64,000 nt of DNA, from NCBI GenBank assembly GCA_039000515.1, contig JBCFYV010000012.1, positions 6,654,826 through 6,718,825 on the forward strand, read 5' to 3'. Source of the stretch: Timema cristinae (Eukaryota > Arthropoda > Insecta > Phasmatodea > Timematidae). The position numbers were made by a program, and so were the translations under genes. Shown here in pieces: positions 33,505 through 44,355 of the stretch; position 1 is the first letter of the stretch; every line of letters begins with the position of its first letter. The notes under the pieces are model-generated. The model did no database searches and was not told where the DNA came from. It worked only from the letters and a program-made list of their open reading frames with translations.

Positions 33505-35232
33505 TTACCGGGCCATAAATCCCTGTTGAAGGGCCGAAGATGGTCCAGCTGTAGCCGGCTCCACGATCCCCGTCTCCCGCACTGCTGCTGGGATTCGCTC
33601 ACCGTCTCCCTGGCTCGCAGTCAGCGCTCCTGCAGTGTGGTGAGCGGGACTAGTAGCCGGCGGCGGTAGTAAGACCGTTCCTCCATTTACGGTCTCCAAT
33701 TCAACTATAACACATGTCAAAGTAAACATTGTTACAAACATGCACGTATTTTTTATAAAATATATTACATAATTGCTTTAACTGAAACCAACATTCCGCC
33801 AAATGAGTGAAAAAAACGCCGCTAGTTTAATAAGGTAAGATTCGAACCTTAAACTCTTTCGGCCGCTGCCGTCTGGCTCTACACGAAACAAACGCTATAG
33901 CCAACACAGCGCAGGGTAAATTTCAGTGCGCGAAACTGTATATTTTGTTGACATAATAAATAACATTTACACAAAGAAAATTAGTCACTTAAACTGTAAG
34001 CCGAAATTAGAGGAAGAGCACCCGCATTTTGCAAGGAGGGAGAATGGAAAATCTATTAGAAAAAACTTTCAACATAAATTACTATGTAATATTAAATACA
34101 ACTTTAAATATCGTTTAATTTTAGAGAATATATTTTGTTGACATAATAAATACTGTGACCCTGAATTAGAGGAAGTGCACTCGCATTTTTCAATGAGGTA
34201 GAATGGAAAATCTATTAGAAAAAACCTCCCACATAAATTCCTAGACCACCTAAACAATATATAATTTTCCTGCGTGAGGAAGTGGACCATCATTTTGCAA
34301 GGAGGGAGAATGGAAAATCTGTTAGAAAAAACTTTCAACATAAATTCCTATGTAATATTAAATACAACTTTAAATATTGTTTAGTGTTAGAGAATATATT
34401 TTGTTGACAATAATAAATACTGTAACCCTGAATTAGAGGAAGTGCACCCGCATTTTGCATAGAGGGAGAGTGGAAATTCTATTAGAAAAAACCTACCCCA
34501 TAAATTCATAGACCACCTGAACAATATATAATTTTCCCGCATTCTCTTGTTCACTAAATGAACTAGTACAATTGACTTGAAATGAGCAGCTGACAAGAGG
34601 TTTCGAACTAGTACCGATATAACTATGTTTGCGTGAGCGAGAGAGAGCATGAGCTACACATATAAGATATTTTCAAACTAGTGGATACTTACATATCAGC
34701 CTGTCGATGGTGTCCAAATCTCTCCAAACAGAGAGGGACGCTGGCGATAGGGATGCAGGAGAGAGGATGCCTGGGACGGGCCTGAGTACGTCAGCGACGT
34801 CGTGCCTGGCACAGACCATTGGGGGCGCCTCCGGCTGGGTAGATGTAGGCACGCCTGTCGCAACGCTGCCCAGAAGGCCCTCATCCAGCCCATATGGATC
34901 CCAGTCGTCTGAAATTAAATAAATACATATTAATTACCATTTACAGAAAATAAAAAACACTGGCAAGTCTATCATAGGCAGCTAATTACCCATGGACCAG
35001 TCACCATCCGCTCTACAAATCCCCTCATCTGTAAATTGCATCAACTGGTCCAGGTTAGTGGGATCCACAGGTTGCGCCGCCACGCCGAGCGTCATGGGCT
35101 CCTCATCTAACAAAGAAGAAGAGAATACCACTGTACAGAGTGACATGATAATCAAATTAGAAACCATTAAAATATACAAAACGAATTAAACTTACTCAAA
35201 TTTATCCCGTTTTCCAGAGCGTTAAAACTCAT
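33505..35232 (-). CDS. Four-exon spliced early gene upstream of PolB (copy 1), 189 aa predicted
   Basis: I do not know this protein. Minus-strand exons: 35,196-35,232 (37 nt, ATG), 34,990-35,106 (117 nt), 34,693-34,908 (216 nt) and 33,505-33,704 (200 nt, TAA). Every donor and acceptor fits: GTAAGT, GTAATT and GTAAGT; TTTGTTAG, ATTTCAG and GTTATAG. All phases agree, giving exactly 190 codons. The middle is acidic with bulky hydrophobics (LDQLMQF, DDWDPYGLDEGLLG), like a transactivation domain; the end is Pro/Ala/Thr-rich. A fifth donor GTAAGT overlaps the stop region (33,503-33,508), so an alternative splice into PolB is possible. In this copy the promoter has been replaced by the inverted capsid fragment. 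An early regulatory role is inferred from position and composition only. Confidence 0.65.
33785..34535 (-). repeat. Intron 3 filler: reverse SINE pieces in partial tandem array
   Basis: A tRNA-like reverse head (AAGATTCGAACCTT near 33,838) is followed by about four partial repeats. Each reads ATATTTTGTTGACATAATAA, then a reverse SINE body with GGAAGTGCACCCGCATTTT and GAATGGAAAATCTATTAGAA. The array lies within the intron of the spliced gene and so lengthened it to ~1 kb. Confidence 0.6.
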
Positions 35233-35240
35233 CTCGATCT
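34615..35240. repeat. Duplicated unit, copy 1 (exons 1-3 of the spliced gene)
   Basis: Nearly identical to 35,862-37,006 apart from an insertion in the latter. Both copies begin GATATAACTATGTTTGCG. Copy 1 stops sharply after exon 1 at CTCATCTCGATC, where the inverted capsid fragment begins. Confidence 0.85.
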
Positions 35241-35241
35241 T

Positions 35242-35863
35242 CGCAGGTGGACGTGTTTTTAAACCAAAAACTAGTATCACAGCCCAGCAACACGTATGCC
35301 TATAGAGCGTACATTGAGACGCTGCTCAATTACAACAGCGAAGCCAAAAGAACGCATTTGACTTGCGGTCTGTGGTTCACCAACACCCCCGGAACCTTGG
35401 GGGAGGCTAACGCCAACAACAAGGGATTTGAGGCCCGTCGCAGTCTCACCACAAAAAGTAAGACGGTGGATCTTTTGGGGTATCTACACGGTGACGTGTT
35501 TAACCAAGAGAAATACCTTTTGAACGGCGCCGAACTCCGAGTCCGGTTGGTCCGTTCCAGAGACGGGTTTAGTCTTATGGCGGTCCCTGAACTCCCTCAC
35601 TTTAAGGTTCACATCGTTGAAGCCGTTCTTCTAGTGAGGCGTGTCAAAGTAGCACATTCTATACTGTTGGCACACGCCAAAGCATTAAACGTCAGTCCCG
35701 CAAAGTATCCCATCACCCGTGTGGAAATAAAAACACTCACTATTCCTACGGGCGTGCAAGGGAAATCGCTGGACAACGTATTCACCGGCCAGTTACCCAA
35801 ACGGTGCATCGTGGGATTTGTGTCAAACGCTGCGTTCAACGGAGACGCCACCAAGAACCCGAT
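35242..35863 (+). pseudogene. Inverted 622-bp fragment of the major capsid gene
   Basis: Plus-strand copy of the middle of the capsid gene (matching about 24,152-24,785 of the minus strand), from VDVFLNQKLVS to AAFNGDATKNP. It is open throughout (about 206 codons), while the parent has two frameshifts in the same part. It lies exactly between the two copies of the spliced-gene unit. No start, promoter or end of its own is seen, so it is filler DNA rather than a gene. Confidence 0.88.
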
Positions 35864-35937
35864 ATAACTATGTTTGCGTGAGCGAGAGAGAGCATGAGCT
35901 ACACATATAAGATATTTTCAAACTAGTGGATACTTAC

Positions 35938-36999
35938 ATATCAGCCTGTCGATGGTGTCCAAATCTGTCCAAACAGAGGGGGACGCTGACGATAGGGGCG
36001 CAGGAGAGAGGATGCCTGGGACGGGCCTGAGTACGTCAGCGACGTCGTGCCTGGCACAGACCATTGGGGGCGCCTCCGGCTGGGTAGATGTCGGCACGCC
36101 TGTCGCTACGCTGCCCAGAAGGCCCTCATCCAGCCCATATGGATCCCAGTAGTCTGAAATTAGATAAATACATATTAATTACCATTTACAGAAAATAAAA
36201 AACACACTGGCAAGTCTATCATAGGCAGCTAATTACCCATGGACAGAAAGGACTCCCTCTATCGCCCAATTGGGACCTCTTTCCGCAACGCCGCACACAA
36301 GTCAGAGACTTTTCGCAGCGCAACCACGGCTTCAAGAGGCATGTGACGCTTCAACGAGCCCGGGAAAACCCCTCGTATACGCATTCACCCGTATCCGAGA
36401 GTGGGAGGACCCCCTGCAGCTGGTGTTCGCCACGTGGGGGAGGTGGGATTCAGCCGTAGGGATCGACTCTAAGTCTTTACCCTACGTTGCCCACGGGGAC
36501 CTCGTGGAGGTACCCACCCCGGCCCTTCTAAAGGACCGCCTCCTTACAATGAATTTAAAGCCAAAGAGTGTGCAAGCAATTCTAAAATTGCAATTTAAAT
36601 TTTGAAAAAGAAGCCCTAACAGGAATCCTCAAACAAGAGCAAGTCAAGCCCCAGGCCCTGACCTACTCTGAACCTAACCCCCAGTAAAAAAAAAAGCCCC
36701 CCTCCATCGCAAATCGCACTCGATCGCACTTAAGTCTAACCTGTGGAAAAAATTACCCATGGACAAGTCACCATCCGCTCTACAAATCCCCTCATCTATA
36801 AATTGCATCAACTGGTCCAGGTTAGTGGGATCCACAGGTTGCGCCGCCACGCCGAGCGTCATGGGCTCCTCATCTAACAAAGAAGAAGAGAATACCACTG
36901 TACAGACTGACATGATAATCAAATTAGAAACCATTAAAATATACAAAACGAATTAAACTTACTCAAATTTATCCCGTTTTCCAGAGCGTTAAAACTCAT
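35938..36999 (-). CDS. Spliced early gene, copy 2: exons 1-3 with intact promoter
   Basis: Exons on the minus strand: 36,963-36,999 (ATG), 36,757-36,873 and 35,938-36,153. They have the same lengths and phases as copy 1 and intact GTAAGT, GTAATT and GTAAGT donors. Exon 4 would be the shared one at 33,505-33,704. This copy keeps the TATA and initiator upstream, so it is the likelier native 5' end. Intron 2 carries a 520-bp insertion with a 14-bp duplication that also repeats the exon-2 donor. Differences from copy 1 include several amino-acid changes (for example D to Y at the start of exon 3), so neither copy is obviously under constraint after duplication. Confidence 0.6.
36245..36764 (+). 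mobile_element. 520-bp insertion with 14-bp target duplication
   Basis: AATTACCCATGGAC occurs at 36,231-36,244 and again at 36,751-36,764, bracketing a sequence absent from copy 1. The plus strand has a 111-codon open frame (36,270-36,605) of unknown type and the insert ends in GTGGAAAAA. A 14-bp duplication and A-rich end fit a truncated non-LTR retrotransposon or a retrocopy. I cannot name the source. Confidence 0.65.
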
Positions 37000-37033
37000 C
37001 TCGATCATTATGTTAGCCAATTACAAATTGAAA

Positions 37034-37066
37034 TGACCGAATGTAATGATCGGGTTTCTATTTATA
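37034..37066 (-). promoter_or_regulatory. TATA box and initiator of the early (spliced gene/PolB) unit
   Basis: TATAAATAG at 37,058-37,066 (minus) and an arthropod-type initiator TCATTT with its A at 37,034, 32 bases from the first T of TATA. That is the standard spacing. The predicted 5' leader to the ATG at 36,999 is 34 nt. The initiator region is also conserved in element 2 near 60,640, where the TATA is lost. Confidence 0.72.
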
Positions 37067-37084
37067 CCCCAGTCAAACGATCTA

Positions 37085-38267
37085 GACTTGTCCCAACTTG
37101 TCTTGTCTGCCCGCCAGCCTGGCGCCAGGGTTGCGAAATAACACGCAATGATTACGTCATTGGGAAAACCCAAGATTGTTGAGGTCAAGATCTATTCTTG
37201 GCTCGTGAGCCGTCAAGCTGACGCCAGGGAAAACCCCGTTGCCCGGGGCAATGACCTCAATATTTATTCTTGTCTTGTCTGCCCGACATACTGGCGCCAG
37301 GGAAAAACCCTGTTGCCCCGGGCAATGACCTCGATATCTATTCTTGTCTTGTCGGGCCGACATATTTGCACCAGGGAAAACCAGATGCCCGAGGCAATGA
37401 CCTCAATATCTATTCTTGTCTTGTCGGGCCGACATACTGGCGCCAGGGAAAAACCCCGTTTCCCGGGGCAATGACCTCAATATCTATTAACAATCATCAA
37501 GAACCAACATGTCCAGGGTTGGTAGTCGAGGGGGAGGGGGGAGGCGGATGTGGAAAGCAGGTCAAAATTGGTGGGGAAGGAGGATATTTATAGCAACCAA
37601 TCAGAGGAAAGTAGGTCACTCAAACATGGCGTCAGGGTGGCGAAGGAGGAGGGGGTCTCTGGAACAAATTACCACACTCTACCCAAAGCACCATAGCGCA
37701 AGGTTCATGCTGCTTGTTCCGGGACAGAGCCTTGTGACAGAAGAGCCGATGTTCATTCTAGGCTTGTCAGCCATAGCGCAAGCTTCGTGCCGAGCCCTCC
37801 GTCAAACTGACGCCAGGGAAAACCCCCGTTGCCCGGGGCAATGACCTCAATATCTATTCTTGTCTTGTCGGGCTGACATACTGGCGCCAGGGTAAAACCC
37901 GTTGCCCTAGGGCATTGACCTCAATATCTATTCTTGTCTCAACTCGTCTTGTCTGCCCGCCAACCTGGCACCAGGGAAAATCAGATGCCCGAGGCAATAA
38001 CCTCAATATCTATTCTTGTCTTGTCGGGCCGACATACTGGCGCCAGGGTTGGGGGAAAGGCTGAGCCTTTTGACAGAGGAACCAATGTGGGAGGCGGATG
38101 TGGAAAGCAGGTCAAAATTGGTGGGGGAAGGAGGCTATTTATAGCAGCCAATCAGAGGAAAGTAGGTCACGGTACTCAAACAGGATGTTGCAACATAACA
38201 CGCAATGATTACGTCACACAAATTGGGGTCAAAGGTCAAATTGGGGCCATACGCCCTGTAAGCTACT
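37085..38267 (-). repeat. Element 1 right terminal inverted repeat
   Basis: Mirror of 20,688-21,931, ending CCTGTAAGCTACT. It carries one fewer TGACC-type half site than the left copy and otherwise the same subrepeats. The frames seen inside (for example at 37,148-37,474) are repeat translations, not genes. Confidence 0.9.
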
Positions 38268-38273
38268 AAAAAT
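38268..38273. repeat. Right target-site duplication of element 1 (AAAAAT)
   Basis: Directly follows the right terminus and equals 20,682-20,687. Confidence 0.85.
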
Positions 38274-38324
38274 GTTCGTATTTTCTATTTTAGAATAAAA
38301 ATCTACTAATTATTTTTCACACTA

Positions 38325-38545
38325 TTCCTCCCTAGCCCCATTAGCCCTAGTCTGTATATTGATCCGTTTATTTGCACTAATGGAGTAGGACTAAGTGAGA
38401 TACAGTTCAAAGAAAATGTTTTCGTAAGAATGAGTGCGAAACTATTTAGGGAAATCAATCCTCATCATACCAGACCTTCTGGATTCGAACCCCAACATCT
38501 TTGTCCACGTTAAGCCAGACTAGATGAGAATGTTTTCTCTCTGGT
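38325..38545 (-). mobile_element. tRNA-derived SINE, reverse orientation, degraded
   Basis: The minus strand contains GGTTCGAATCC (as TTGGGGTTCGAATCCAGAAG) and a body reading as TGCACTAATGGAGTAGGAC on the plus strand. The tail is eroded. Confidence 0.55.
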
Positions 38546-40321
38546 GTGATAACCTTCAATGAAATACATTTAAAAAACACAGCTAAAACACCTTAGCTCA
38601 ACCAGAAGTGCACCTTTCCACTGAGCTATGTGGTCCAAGTTTAATCACTGACATGGTCTAAAAGTGTAGGTATCGTTGGAAATTGGAACTTCCCCTTTCA
38701 TTGATGAATTAAAGATTGGTGGATTGGGTGTTGTATATGTTATATAATTGATTTAGTTTGTAAATCATGTGATTAGGGTACCTGCCCTCTTTCCCATTCA
38801 ACGCCGATGATGTCATCATCTTTGACTCAACGCCTTGCATCGCGACTCTATTATCAGTCTTCTCCCTCCCCTCATTTTGGTCACTGACGCAATGTTGAAA
38901 TTCTGCCTGAGATGGCATAGTCCCGGGATTTTAAAATATAATTTTTCTTCTTTCCACTCTCCTAATTTGAGCTACTTTCAATCCTTGTCAATAGAGAAGG
39001 TGTTGTAAGACAAATAAAAGATAAAGTAGAGCCCCAGGGATCTTTATTTGACCCATACTCAACTATGACAAGCCCAAGTCCCCGAACCTAGCTGTGTTAA
39101 CCATTAGTAAACTAATGTATTCAACTATTCACGTTTATGGAGCTAAGGGTTTGTCACTGTATGCTTAGCGAATGACATAAAGTTGACATTGGCCTGAAGG
39201 CCGTTTTATTATCAGAGATAATGATCAAAAGGTTAACAATATTATGTTAATTGATGGCGGACAATGCGCAATAGCAAATAATTCAATAATATTTGTCGGG
39301 AAGTGAATTAATGTACTTAAATAAAAAAATTAAGGATACAGAGTACTAAACGTATTTATCTATATTAAAGAACATGCATAATAAGTTAACAGAACCAATT
39401 CAAAAGTAAACAAAGTTAATTATTGCGAACAATAATCAAAACGAAATGAAAGTTGAAATACACCCTATCGTCTAAACAACATGGCTAAGCCATTCAAAAG
39501 ATACCTATAAATTTTTGAAATTAAGTTTGTTAAAAAGTCTATACATATCATATCTCATAACTCATACATATCAACTAGTATATTTCTGCTCATAACCATA
39601 CCCCTATAATACAATAAACAATATTTACAAGTAAAGTCATTATTCTCATCTACCAACCCGTGAGGCGGTGTTAGCCTACACACCAAAAAGCGTAATATCT
39701 TTCTAACTTATTTACTTAGTCAATAATAAAATTTTAAAATTTTAAAATCATTTACTGAATTTCCCACTCACGTAGAAATTGAAAATATGATACGAAACCA
39801 TATTAGTTTCATCTAGACTCACAACAACTGTAAGAATATAGCCAAACAAAATATAGTGCAATAAATTACATAATTTGACTTGCAAATACTACAACTGAAC
39901 ATGAATTAAAAGATATAAGACCAAAACATGCCCGTATCCTAAACAAATCTTATTACCTAGGAAATCAAATTTAGTAAAAAAATAATAAATATATATGCCG
40001 AAGCATTATAAAATTTGATCCCCACATAATTTATAAAGAGTTTAATAGCTCCCCAGTTTTCAAATAAAAAAAATATATATATAAAACTTTTCCAAATTAA
40101 TGCGCTCTTACATGTTGTTAGTTCCTAAATCCTAATCGCAACAAAGAGTAATCGTTCCGTTCTGGGTACCAGTTTATATTTCACTTAAAACAGTGGGGGA
40201 AAATGGTAGGTTGGTATCCTATGCCCAATTAAGTCATCATTAGCGAGTAAGAAAACGGTTCTCACATCGACGCCTGCGCACAACGTCAAAAGAATGACTA
40301 TGAGGGGATAAGGAAAAACAC
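38546..40321. other. AT-rich intergenic DNA, no gene seen
   Basis: No supported coding frame. The 38,709-38,918 minus frame has no motif. I see no border of element 2 here. Confidence 0.5.
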
Positions 40322-40329
40322 GTGATAGC

Positions 40330-43196
40330 TAGGGACCGGATTCATAGGCACCAAAAATGTTGAAAATAGGCACTAAAAATATAGGATATAGGCACCAAAA
40401 TAGGCACTTAAAAATAGGCACACAATAACCAATGTAAAATTTATTTTACTACAAGCTATTTACTACATGTAATCTACAAGCAACTCACATTGCTCTGAAT
40501 CACTATATACTTTTCTAGATTTTCACAAGTGAAATTTGTTCTGTGGTCTGATAGAATATTTTTATAGTTTGAAAAGCTTCTCTCAACTTCACACGAAGCC
40601 AAGGGACAAAATTTTAAATTTGACAATTCTGAAGAGTTTAAACTTATCTCCTGCAATGGCGTGCTTTGCCCTCCCAAGATGTCTGATACTGCTACCATTG
40701 TTCTCTCCCGGGATTTCGTTGTAGTACTTGTTCAAGTTTTGTTGAGACTGACGAGACAACAGGTCCAGGGGTTTGCTTCACGCCTTCTTGTATTGTATGC
40801 ATTATCTTCACTGATTCTATTAAAGGCAGATCCCTGGCTTCCAGTGACACGATAACTCCAGGAAGGTTGTCGAAATAGCTCGTTACATTGGCCAAATCAG
40901 ACACAACAGTGCTAGAAGATGTAGCAACCTTTGCCTTTCTTATTGACACAGCATCCTCTTCATCAAATGTTTGAATTACCTGAAATTATTGCGAATCAAT
41001 TCATTATTTAAATTCTGAACAAAATTAACAAGCTCTAATAGAATTATAGGAAAAATTATTTAAGTATCTAGCTCTGAATGGATAGAAAAATTGTTTTCTT
41101 AAAAATATACACGTACCCTTTGAATTTTGTCCATGTGGTCAGCATAGTACACTGCCGCTTGTAACCAGGTACCCCAACGTGTTAGAACTGGTTGTGGTGG
41201 AAGAGGTATTTTTGTCAATTTTTCCCTAAATGTTGCTATGTGCGAAGGAGCTCTCAGAAATACTTTTTTGACAGATGAAATTACAGCATTTATATTCGGG
41301 AACTGTGCACGAATGTGTTCTGCGACTCTGTGAGCGGCGTGTGCTAAGCAGGTAACGTGAATTAGCTTTGGGTAGAACACCTTCAAACTAGCCCCAGCTT
41401 TTAACATCTATGCTGTGCTATCTGTCAGCAGCACCATAAACTTCTCGTCATTGTTTTCTGATGGCCAAATCACTTCTGTAACAGAACAATAAAATAAATA
41501 TTTAGTCTCACAGAATTACATAGGATAAAGTTCTGAATGTAAAAACTTATATAAATCCAACTTACGCAGAGAATTGCGAACAACTCTGGCAATTGTCGAG
41601 CTGTTAGCGACTTCAAGCACTCTTGAGGCAATCAAGTGCGGAGAACTAGGTCTTGTGGAATCAAATTTACCGACCACGATATTTGCGATGTATCTGCCAC
41701 AACGGTCAGTTGTCTCATCGACACTTGCCCAAAAGTAGGAATCTCCAATATTTTCTTTTATCTTCTCAATGGTCTGGAAAGGAGTAAAACTGCACTTAAT
41801 AATAAAAACAAATAATTATGTAAGTAAACGAAAGTGCACAGCTCCAATTAATTTAAAATATCTTTGAAATTAAAATGTAAAAAATAAATAAATAGATTAA
41901 CAAACAAAAAACTTACGGTTAAGTATCGGGGATGTAAGTAATTCTTCCTCAATGTGGATTCATCGGGATCTGCTTGTTGGTATATTTTGTGAGGAAAACT
42001 TTTAAAATGGGATTGTTTAGCTTCGTCCATGGTAACTTATATTCGCGGCTACCATCGCAGCGCACAATTCAGAGTAAAATTGTTCACAATTGTCAGGAAA
42101 TACAACTTGCGAAATTAACATTTGCCTGCCAGTTTTTTCTTTTAAACTTTTGCAGTGCATCGCTGTTTGTTTGTGTTGGTCAAAATGATATTTCTTGTCA
42201 TATTTTACCTAAAATACGTGAAAAAATTTACATAATTTGTAATTTTACCAACCGTAATTTATTACGTCTAGCTATTCTGAAATAGCCCTAAAGCCTTTAA
42301 AATATATATCAGAAAGTATACATCTTAAATCCATGAAAGAGTTTTTAAGTAGTTTACTTGTATTTAAAAAACCTATGGATAGCCAATGCTGTTTATTTTA
42401 GAGCAAATAATAAATGGAATTATAGTTATTTTTCAAATATTTCAAACCTATTTTGAATCCTATTATTAAATTTAATGATATGAATATTAAACTTATCTCT
42501 TTGGTACACGATTGGCAGAAGATGATTTTTCCATCTGTCGTGAAATCAGTATCACCACCTATCCATTGCTTAAATAGAGCGCTTTTGCTTTTTTTTCCCT
42601 TGGGCATTTCCACCACAGTTAACACAAGTAGTGTTACAAAAAATCAGTAAACAAACCCACATAGACAGAAGTTGACGCTAAAAGACACAATCACGTACTG
42701 AAATAATGATGGTTAAACCGAGTGGTAAACTATTCTAATCTCCACGTCAGTCAGGCTTAGGCTGTTGGACCACGTCACACCACCCTCTCCCATCCCTCTA
42801 TTCACTCACATCCTAATACCCCTTATTATTGGGCGTGATGTTCTAAACATAGTCTGTCAAGGTCAGGCCAAGTCACATGTTCCCCTCCCCCTCCAACTAA
42901 CCCCTTACAAACCCAAACTTTCATGTCTATAAACTAGACTGTTATTCAGCAAAAAAATATATATCAAAGAAAAAAGGCCGAAATAGGCACAATAATGTTT
43001 CTTATTCATAATTCATAAAATAAGCGCAATTAAGGCTTTTATTCATAAAATAGGCAAAAACCAACAGAATAGGCAATACTAGGCACTATCAAATTAACAT
43101 ATTGTACTTGTAATAAAATGAAACACCTATATATCTCAACTGCCTATGTTTTACGATAAAGGAAAAAAAAGGCAAATAGGCAAAATCCGGTCTCTA
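40330..43196 (-). mobile_element. hAT DNA transposon
   Basis: The ends TAGGGACCGGATT and (inverted) TAGAGACCGGATT are flanked by the 8-bp duplication GTGATAGC (40,322-40,329 and 43,197-43,204). Subterminal regions hold repeated AGGCAC and AATAGGCA motifs on both sides, as is usual for transposase binding in this superfamily. It encodes a decayed minus-strand transposase. It sits against the left terminal repeat of element 2. Confidence 0.93.
40474..42607 (-). pseudogene. hAT transposase, split and decayed
   Basis: Pieces in order on the minus strand: a start MPKGKKSKSALFKQW with CQSC, suggestive of a BED-type zinc finger (42,497-42,607); FKSFPHKIYQQAD (about 41,930-42,030); GDSYFWASVDETTDRCGRYI with a conserved Asp (about 41,720); LTDSTA then a TAG at about 41,408; [13 protein letters not shown] (C-x2-H) and LTRWGTW (41,099-41,400); and the C-terminal dimerisation block CPLASCEVERSFSNYKNIL (about 40,600). 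Introns may separate some pieces, but the TAG shows it is not functional. Confidence 0.88.
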
Positions 43197-43245
43197 GTGA
43201 TAGCACTGGGCGCTTAGTAGACCGATGGACCACCTGTCACAGACG

Positions 43246-44250
43246 CTGATTGGCTGGATTTGGTCACGTGATCCCACCTCCTCACTCTCTGATTGGCTGC
43301 TATAAATAGCCTCCTTCCCCCCAACCCCTTACCTACTTTCCTCATCCCCCACCCCTCCTCCTGACCTTATATCCTCTCCCCATACAGCCCCCTCGCCAAC
43401 CAACCCTGGACATGTTGGTTCTTGATCATTAATTATTAATGATTGTTAATTAATTATTGCTAATTAATTATTGTTAATTAATTAATTAACTGGTAGGATT
43501 GAGGTGTTGGAGTTTTCATTAATTGATTATGGCACTGTAATTTATTTTGGGAGATCATGAGGCCGCGGCACGAACATCGCGCTATGGTTGTCGGGGTAAA
43601 ATGAATATTAGTTCCTCCGTCCCAATGATCCGTCCCGGAACAAGCAGCACGAACCTAGTGCCATGGCTGTCGGTGGTGAAATGAACATTGGTTTCCTCCG
43701 GTACAAGGCTCTGTCCAGCACGAACCTCTCCTGATGACCTTTGTGGTAGAGTGTGATAAATGTTTCCCCTGCCTTTCACTTCACCCCCCTCCTGTCGCAA
43801 ACCTGGCGCTAGTATGGTGGGTCGACAAGTCAGGACAAGAATAGATCGTAACCTCGACAATCTTTGGTTTTCCCAATGACGTAATCATTGCGTGTTATGT
43901 CGCAGCTCTGGCACCAGTATGGCGGGTTGACAAGTCAGGACAAAAATAGATCGTGACCTCAGCAACCTGGGTTTTCCCTGGCGCCAGTATGTCGGCCAAA
44001 CAAGACGAGTTGAGACAATAATAGATATGGAGCTCATTACCCGGGCAACGGGTTTTCCCTGGTGGCTCACGAGACAAGAATAGATCGGGAACTAGGTCAG
44101 TGTGTCGCAACCCTGGCGCCCGTATGTCGGCCCGACAAGACGAGTTGAGACAAGAATAGATATTGAGGTCATTGACCCGAGCAACGGGGTTTTCCCTGGC
44201 ACCAGGTTGGCGGGCAGACAAGACAAGTCGAGACAAGAATAGATCGTGAC
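43246..44250 (+). repeat. Element 2 left terminal-repeat region
   Basis: Same organisation as the element 1 repeat: GATTGGCTGCTATAAATAG, the GACATGTTGGTTCTTGAT segment, AACAAGCAGCACGAACC, and then subunits with GACAAGAATAGAT and CCCTGGCGCCAG. It is diverged and carries an AATTAATTATT-rich expansion at 43,425-43,495. No open frame here is a gene. Confidence 0.8.
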
Positions 44251-44300
44251 CCTGTTATTCTCGTACCGTGTGGCGTCGAATGAGGGAAGGAGTGGGTGGC

Positions 44301-44306
44301 TATAAA
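44301..44306 (+). promoter_or_regulatory. TATA box for the plus-strand module
   Basis: GGCTATAAAGAGG lies ~50 bases before the ATG at 44,356, just inside the left repeat. A second TATTTATAAGC lies at 44,330-44,340 but is too close to the start to be the main box. Confidence 0.5.
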
Positions 44307-44355
44307 GAGGGGCGCCCACTTGGTTGTCTATTTATAAGCGTTTGTAGAATGGTTC

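Larger units (their letters stand above)
20688..38267. mobile_element. Element 1: complete Polinton/Maverick (adintovirus-type) provirus
   Basis: A 17,580-bp unit bounded by long inverted repeats starting AGTAGCTTACAGGG and flanked by AAAAAT on both sides. It encodes the diagnostic set: FtsK/HerA-type packaging ATPase, retroviral-type integrase with chromodomain, protein-primed PolB, adenain-like cysteine protease, double-jelly-roll major capsid protein and penton-like protein. All genes are on the minus strand, in two head-to-tail transcription units separated by an AT-rich spacer. The block is clearly less AT-rich than its flanks. The repeats look about 98% alike where I compared them, yet most genes carry one to several lesions. 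It is therefore a fairly recent but disabled insertion. Confidence 0.93.
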
